Source: an uncultured Collinsella sp.
Lineage (GTDB): Bacteria > Actinomycetota > Coriobacteriia > Coriobacteriales > Coriobacteriaceae
Assembly: GCA_900545505.1 (NCBI GenBank)
Contig: UQZC01000033.1
Location: forward strand, 1 to 11,031
DNA length: 11,031 nt
Direction of reading: 5' to 3'
Within the stretch, counting starts at the first letter, position 1. Each line of letters starts with the position of its first letter. The position numbers were made by a program, and so were the translations under genes. Positions 6,938 to 11,031 of the stretch are shown in pieces. The notes beneath the pieces are model-generated. The model was not told where the DNA came from. It searched no databases and worked only from the letters and a program-made list of their open reading frames with translations.

Positions 6938-6966
6938 TAGTCGTTTAAGAACGTCCCCAATGACTA
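6938..6966. repeat. Short inverted repeat next to the glmM stop
   Basis: TAGTCGTT (6938-6945) and AATGACTA (6959-6966) are near-perfect inverted arms (7 of 8, the odd one a G-U pair) around 13 bp that contain AACGTCCCC. The CGTCCCC at 6952-6958 can also pair with GGGGACG at 6897-6903, a perfect 7-bp alternative to part of the adjacent terminator. Function unknown; possible dispersed intergenic element. Confidence 0.5.
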
Positions 6967-6968
6967 CC

Positions 6969-8321
6969 TTACAGAGCCTCGAGCGCGTTGGCGATGCGCT
7001 TCATGGCGGCATCGGCGGATGCTTGGTCGGGCGCCTCGGCCAGCACGCGGATAACCGACTCGGTTCCGCTCTTGCGCACGAGCACGCGGCCCTCGCCTGC
7101 CAGCGCAGCCTCGGCCTCGGCGATGGCGTTCTGCACGCCCATGTTCTCGAGCGCGGCGTCCTTATCCGCCACGTGCACGGCCACCTGCGCCTGCGGCAGA
7201 TTCCCGTGCCCCTGCGGCAGCAGCCTACACGGAGCCGTGAGCTGCGAAAGCGTCTCGCGCTCGGCACGAATCACTTCCATCACGCGCAGCGAAGTCATAA
7301 TGCCGTCGCCCGTGCGCTCGATATCGCCAAAGATCGTATGGCCCGTCTGCTCGCCGCCCAGGCTGTAGCCGCCCTCGCGCATCTTGGCATACACGTGACG
7401 GTCGCCCACACCGCTGGTCACGGCGCTCAGTCCGGCAAGCTCCAGCGACTTGACCAGACCAAAGTTGCTGGCGATCGTCGGTACCACGGTACCGCCCGAA
7501 AGGCGACCGTGCTTGTTCAGATACACGCCGCACACGTACAAAATCTGGTCGCCGTCTACCACGCGACCGCGCTCATCCACGGCCAGGCAGCGGTCGGCAT
7601 CGCCATCGTAAGCAAAACCCACGTCCAGGCCCTGCTCCACCACGTGGCGCTGCAGGCGCTCCATATGCGTGGAGCCGCAGTCGACGTTGATGTTAAAGCC
7701 ATCGGGCGCGGCGTTGATCACGCGCACGTCGGCGCCCAGCGCGTCAAACACCGGCTTGGCCACCGAGGCAGCCCAGCCGCTGGCGCAATCGATGCCGATC
7801 TTGACGCCCTGCAGCGAAAAGTTCGCGCTGGCGATGAGCGAAGCAATGTAGCGGTTGCGACCCTGCATGTAGTCCACCGTGGCGCCGATGTGATTGCCCG
7901 TTGCCAGCGGCACCTCGCTCTTGCCATCGATATAGTCCTCGATGAGCTCCAGCACGTCCTCGTCCATCTTAAAGCCGTCGCTGTTGACGAGCTTAATGCC
8001 GTTATCGCAAAACGGGTTGTGGCTCGCGCTGATCATGATGCCGCAATCGAAGCAGCCCTCCACGGTCTGATGCGCCACGCCCGGCGTGGGGATCACGTGC
8101 AGCATATAGGCGTCCGCACCGCTCGCGACCAGGCCGCTCACCAGCGCCGCCTCAAACATATAACTCGAGCGACGTGTGTCCTTGCCCACGATGACGCGCG
8201 CCTTGCGCTCGCGGTTGGCGCCGTAATACCAGCCCACAAAACGGCCAATCTTATAAGCGTGCTCTACCGTCAGCCCAACGTTGGCCTCACCGCGAAAGCC
8301 GTCGGTGCCAAAGTACTTCAT
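6969..8321 (-). CDS. glmM: Phosphoglucosamine mutase
   Basis: Interconverts glucosamine-6-phosphate and glucosamine-1-phosphate, the step between GlmS and GlmU on the way to UDP-GlcNAc and peptidoglycan. The protein is 450 residues, the usual length, and starts MKYFGTDGFRGEAN. All four active-site pieces of the alpha-D-phosphohexomutase family are visible: phosphoserine loop ISASHNP with Ser100, magnesium loop DGDADR at 239-244, sugar-recognition loop GGEQTGH at 322-328, and the phosphate-binding loop RKSGTES at 416-422. The EQ(S/T)GH form separates GlmM from phosphoglucomutase or phosphomannomutase. The last loop has Ser where RxSGTEP normally has Pro. AAGGAG lies 5 nt before the ATG. It lies 83 bp downstream of the DUF4012 gene on the same strand, with a terminator-like hairpin in between. 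Confidence 0.97.
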   Translation of the reverse strand: MKYFGTDGFRGEANVGLTVEHAYKIGRFVGWYYGANRERKARVIVGKDTRRSSYMFEAALVSGLVASGADAYMLHVIPTPGVAHQTVEGCFDCGIMISASHNPFCDNGIKLVNSDGFKMDEDVLELIEDYIDGKSEVPLATGNHIGATVDYMQGRNRYIASLIASANFSLQGVKIGIDCASGWAASVAKPVFDALGADVRVINAAPDGFNINVDCGSTHMERLQRHVVEQGLDVGFAYDGDADRCLAVDERGRVVDGDQILYVCGVYLNKHGRLSGGTVVPTIASNFGLVKSLELAGLSAVTSGVGDRHVYAKMREGGYSLGGEQTGHTIFGDIERTGDGIMTSLRVMEVIRAERETLSQLTAPCRLLPQGHGNLPQAQVAVHVADKDAALENMGVQNAIAEAEAALAGEGRVLVRKSGTESVIRVLAEAPDQASADAAMKRIANALEAL

Positions 8322-8334
8322 GCGCTCTCCTTAC

Positions 8335-8367
8335 AAAATAGGGGCGAACAGATTGCCTGTCCGCCCC
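8335..8367 (-). terminator. Terminator-like hairpin just before the glmM ribosome binding site
   Basis: On the minus strand GGGGCGGACAG (8367-8357) pairs with CTGTTCGCCCC (8351-8341) over 11 bp around a 5-nt loop, followed by UAUUUUGU (8340-8333). It lies 37 bp after the DUF4012 stop and ends directly before the glmM AAGGAG (8332-8327). It could terminate the DUF4012 transcript or act as an attenuator in a glmM leader. The interrupted U run lowers certainty. Confidence 0.68.
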
Positions 8368-8404
8368 AAAATGGTACTCGATTATCTGCGCTACCAGAAA
8401 AACC

Positions 8405-10717
8405 CTACGCCGACGCGCTGTCGCGAGCCGCCTGGCATGTAGGAGTCTGACGCAGCGTAAGCGGCTTGTCCCCCGCCTCGGCCGACGTGGTCAGCGTATA
8501 CGTGATCGTCGTCGTCTCGCCAGCATGCAGGTCAACGGTACCCGAATAGAAGGGGACTCCATGCCACGTAGCGGCGCCAAGACCAAACTGGGTGCCCTCA
8601 ACCGTAAGGTCACTGATGTTGCCGCCCGTCGGGGCAAACAGTGAGACATTCAGACGCTCGTCGTCGCGCGCGGCATCGGGCGCGCTCGCCGCGACGTAGT
8701 CGGGCAGCTTGCCTGCCTCCTCCCGCGTCATGATGTTCGTCAGGGTAACGGTGATGCGATACGAGCACGTGCCGTCGCCGTTCTTGACGCCCTGGCCGAT
8801 CTGCGTGTCGGCGTTCAGGTACCAGTCGAGCTTGGAAAAGCTCAGGTTGTTAAAGTAAACGCCGGCAACGGGATCGGCACTCGGATCATCCGGATCGGGC
8901 AGCGAGGCGTCAATGCCCGTCTCTTTGATGGCATTCTGCTCATCATCGTTTCTCATCCAAGCAATCAGACGGCCCTCTTCGGCACCGCGCTCGAATGCAC
9001 CGACAAGCTTTGTAACGTCGACGTCACCGATGCCACCGAGAATCTTGTCGAAGGCAGCGCTGGCAACGGATGCAAAGATGCCGTCCGACTCCTCGACCGG
9101 ATAGTTCCAGTACACATCGTGCATGAGGACCTTTGCGGCGTTGGTGCCGTCGACAACCGTTCCGTCGGGCAGCGACACGTTACCAACCAGGCCCAGCAGA
9201 TACTGCAGGAACACCGGGTCGATACCCACGACGCCGTCAACGTCCTGCCCATACTGGGACTTCCACAGCGCGGCGACACGCTGCGAGTTGCGAGGCCAAT
9301 CGGGCGAATACGCGTTACCAGAGTTGTACAGGTTACTGTGGTCACCAAACAGTGCCTCGTCCTCTTCGTCGACGCTCTCAACCGCCTCGTCTTTGCTAAG
9401 CGCAATACATGGAACAAAGTCACCAATCGACATCTGGCCGTCGGTGACCGAAATCAGGCCCTGCGAACCGCCAAAGCCGCCGCAAGCACGAATCTCGACG
9501 TTGTTCATGGCGTACACAAGGTAGTTGCGCGTCTGGCCGTTGGCGCCGAGCATCTGGGGGAGGACGGGGGCGACCTTCTCCGCCGCGTCAACCGCACCGT
9601 TGAGGGTGGCAAAGCCGTCCTTGGCCTTATCGACCAGCTCGGTCACCTGGGAAATATGAGTATCGCCAATGCCCTGGACCTTCTCGTTGGCGCTCTTGAA
9701 CACCTTCGAGCTGCTGGAAAGCGAATCGGCGACCGCCTGCAGCGCGGACACGTTAATCATGCCGTCCTGGAACAGCTTGCCGGGCGTAGCCTGCGAGAGG
9801 TTGTCGGCCATGGGAACCAGCGCATTGCTCGAGACATCGGACAGGGCGTCAATCATGGTGCGGGCCGCATTGATATCGCTGCCATACACCGGGATAAACG
9901 AAGCCGCCGTCCACAGCGGGCTCGAGGTCTCCGCCTTCATGCTGTCGCAGAGCTCATCGATCTTCTTCGCGTCGTCAGGCAGCGTCGAAAAATCGCCCGA
10001 CGTGACCTTGTCCTTAAGGCCACCGACGATCTCGACAGCCTCCTTCGCTTCGCTCTTTACGGTCTTTGCCGAGTTAAGCAGCATAAAGCCGCTTGCGCCA
10101 AGCGCAACGAGAAGCACCGCGACTACAGCGGCAATAATGGCGCCGGTGTGACGCTTTTTGCGCTCGCCCTTGCGATGGCGATGACGGACCAGACCGTCAG
10201 AGGTCGAACTCGACGAAGCGTCGCTACCGTAGTTCAAGCCAAAATCGTAATAATCTTCCTTGGAACCCGAGCCCGCAAACTCGGTACCGCTATCATCCAG
10301 GCGGGCGAACGTGCCAGTCTCGGAGGCGCCGGTGTAAATCGTGCCGAGGTTACCCGTAAGCCCCGCGCCATCGGCAGAGGGAGTATTGTTGTCGGCCTTG
10401 CCGGCATTAACGTTGCCGGCGCCATTCGCGGCGTTGGCAGCACCTGCGTTGTTCGCAGGTACCGAAGGAGCCCCGCTCGGCTGCGACGCGGAGGTTGCAC
10501 CGCCCGCAAAGACATTCCCTTTTGCACGGCCGGTCTTTTTTGCCTTTTGAGACTGCTCGTACAGAGCGGTAAACATCGCCGTCTCGCCCGGGGACACGCG
10601 CTTACCGGAACCGCCCTGTCCAGCGCCGCCCGGCGTGCCGGCCTTACCAGCCCCGTTCGGACGCGGCGGAACTGCAGGACGGCCGCTATCGCTGCCCTTA
10701 AAGTGATTACCAGCCAT
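8405..10717 (-). CDS. DUF4012-family single-pass membrane protein, function unknown
   Basis: A 770-residue protein. Residues 1-175 are low-complexity, rich in Gly, Ala, Asn, Ser and Pro, and likely disordered. A basic patch (about 178-190, RHRHRKGERKKRH) is followed by one hydrophobic helix at about 193-214, so by the positive-inside rule the tail is cytoplasmic and the remaining ~555 residues lie outside. The outer part has helical stretches (220-390) and then the DUF4012 signature, RNYLVYAMNNVEIRACGGFGGS, at 397-418, with matching downstream segments PDWPRNSQRVAALWKSQYG (472-490) and VVGIDPVFLQYLLGLVG (496-512). The C-terminal ~120 residues look beta-rich. The ATG at 10717 has GAGGA 7 nt ahead and is preferred over the in-frame TTG at 10744. 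The family is common in Actinomycetota; its function is not established. No catalytic motif was recognised. Confidence 0.85.
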   Translation of the reverse strand: MAGNHFKGSDSGRPAVPPRPNGAGKAGTPGGAGQGGSGKRVSPGETAMFTALYEQSQKAKKTGRAKGNVFAGGATSASQPSGAPSVPANNAGAANAANGAGNVNAGKADNNTPSADGAGLTGNLGTIYTGASETGTFARLDDSGTEFAGSGSKEDYYDFGLNYGSDASSSSTSDGLVRHRHRKGERKKRHTGAIIAAVVAVLLVALGASGFMLLNSAKTVKSEAKEAVEIVGGLKDKVTSGDFSTLPDDAKKIDELCDSMKAETSSPLWTAASFIPVYGSDINAARTMIDALSDVSSNALVPMADNLSQATPGKLFQDGMINVSALQAVADSLSSSSKVFKSANEKVQGIGDTHISQVTELVDKAKDGFATLNGAVDAAEKVAPVLPQMLGANGQTRNYLVYAMNNVEIRACGGFGGSQGLISVTDGQMSIGDFVPCIALSKDEAVESVDEEDEALFGDHSNLYNSGNAYSPDWPRNSQRVAALWKSQYGQDVDGVVGIDPVFLQYLLGLVGNVSLPDGTVVDGTNAAKVLMHDVYWNYPVEESDGIFASVASAAFDKILGGIGDVDVTKLVGAFERGAEEGRLIAWMRNDDEQNAIKETGIDASLPDPDDPSADPVAGVYFNNLSFSKLDWYLNADTQIGQGVKNGDGTCSYRITVTLTNIMTREEAGKLPDYVAASAPDAARDDERLNVSLFAPTGGNISDLTVEGTQFGLGAATWHGVPFYSGTVDLHAGETTTITYTLTTSAEAGDKPLTLRQTPTCQAARDSASA

Positions 10718-10866
10718 AAAGAAATCCTCGCAATTGAGTCGCAATGAAAAAGTCCATAACGTTACTAGTTTATGGCATTTTGAGCATCGACAGCTAAACT
10801 CCAGACACGGACGTCAATTGGCGAAAATGCGGCACAACACCTTTTCTGTCTTGGCGGCGGCGCTAG
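10718..10866. other. Intergenic region upstream of the DUF4012 gene
   Basis: About 150 bp with no gene. On the minus strand a good -35-like TTGACG lies at 10817-10812, but no convincing -10 follows at 16-18 nt. The region also holds the CCATAA/TTATGG palindrome listed separately. No strong terminator for the upstream EamA gene was seen, so co-transcription from there is possible. Confidence 0.4.
10754..10775. promoter_or_regulatory. Possible operator palindrome upstream of the DUF4012 gene
   Basis: CCATAA (10754-10759) and TTATGG (10770-10775) form a perfect 6-bp inverted repeat with a 10-bp spacer, centred about 47 bp before the DUF4012 start. The spacing of roughly one and a half helical turns between half-site centres fits a dimeric repressor, but no factor is recognised and a 6-bp repeat may occur by chance. 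Confidence 0.3.
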
Positions 10867-11031
10867 CTACACCGTGAGGAACATCATCACGATGATCATG
10901 GCAAAGCCGATAAGGTCGGTCGGCAAAAACACCGTACCCAGCATAACGGCGCTGGTGATGGTCGCCGAAACCGGCTCCACAGTTCCGATGAGGCTCGCAC
11001 GTACCGAGCCGATGTCCTTAACACCAGCCTG
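10867..11031 (-). CDS. EamA/DMT-superfamily transporter, C-terminal end (5' part outside window)
   Basis: The last 54 codons and a TAG stop of a membrane protein whose start lies beyond the window. The translated piece includes VRASLIGTVEPVSATITSAVMLG and ends with a hydrophobic helix (LIGFAMIIVMMFLTV). The pattern of a small-residue ASL followed by (T/L)EPV, a hydrophobic run and LG is the recurrent C-terminal helix-9 signature of EamA-domain drug/metabolite transporters, which have ten helices. Substrate cannot be inferred. The DUF4012 gene follows 149 bp downstream on the same strand. Confidence 0.78.
   Translation of the reverse strand, partial: QAGVKDIGSVRASLIGTVEPVSATITSAVMLGTVFLPTDLIGFAMIIVMMFLTV

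Noticed and set aside
6960..8450. A 496-codon open frame opposite glmM
   Set aside because: Shadow of glmM, whose four active-site loops are all intact on the minus strand.
9119..10747. A 542-codon open frame opposite the DUF4012 gene
   Set aside because: Antisense shadow; the sense protein has a coherent membrane topology and the DUF4012 signature.
1..11031. CRISPR arrays, tRNA or rRNA genes, insertion sequences, phage or defence genes
   Set aside because: No regularly spaced direct repeats, transposase or integrase motifs, or structural RNA signatures were found on either strand by reading.

Overview
The window is ordinary-looking bacterial core genome with high GC and strong GC preference at third codon positions. 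Gene content and protein flavour point to a Gram-positive Actinomycetota of the class Coriobacteriia, most like Collinsella. The signs are an uncleaved DUF4012 membrane protein, a Firmicutes-style T-box leader in a GC-rich genome, and an M32 peptidase with a lysine-rich tail. The genus is my inference, not something the sequence proves. All genes but one are on the minus strand.

Layout: (1) 1-831, minus, the first 277 codons of a CbiM/NikM-type ECF metal transporter membrane subunit, truncated by the window edge. (2) 832-1076, a regulatory gap with a terminator for pheT, an overlapping sigma70-like promoter for cbiM, and a perfect GTGTTAC-N14-GTAACAC operator that looks like a NikR nickel site. 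(3) 1077-4791, minus, pheT and pheS, the two subunits of phenylalanyl-tRNA synthetase, separated by an unusually long 184-bp hairpin-rich spacer. (4) 4792-5296, the pheST leader, a T-box riboswitch with a transcription terminator, followed by the divergent start of the next gene. (5) 5297-6871, plus, an M32 (Taq-type) zinc carboxypeptidase. (6) 6872-6968, a shared bidirectional terminator plus an extra inverted repeat between convergent genes. (7) 6969-8321, minus, glmM phosphoglucosamine mutase. (8) 8405-10717, minus, a DUF4012 single-pass membrane protein with a 190-residue low-complexity cytoplasmic tail. (9) 10867-11031, minus, the last 54 codons of an EamA/DMT-family transporter.

How it works together: uncharged tRNA-Phe should relieve termination in the T-box leader and raise synthesis of both PheRS subunits. 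The metal transporter is likely shut off by a nickel-loaded repressor. GlmM feeds UDP-GlcNAc and hence peptidoglycan synthesis; the upstream DUF4012 protein is a surface protein of unknown function that may or may not share its transcript. I see no mobile element, CRISPR array, tRNA, rRNA or phage gene. I found no convincing undescribed system. The most useful leads are regulatory: the NikR-like operator, the terminator/promoter overlap, the T-box leader, the pheS-pheT spacer element, and a terminator-like hairpin directly in front of the glmM ribosome binding site.
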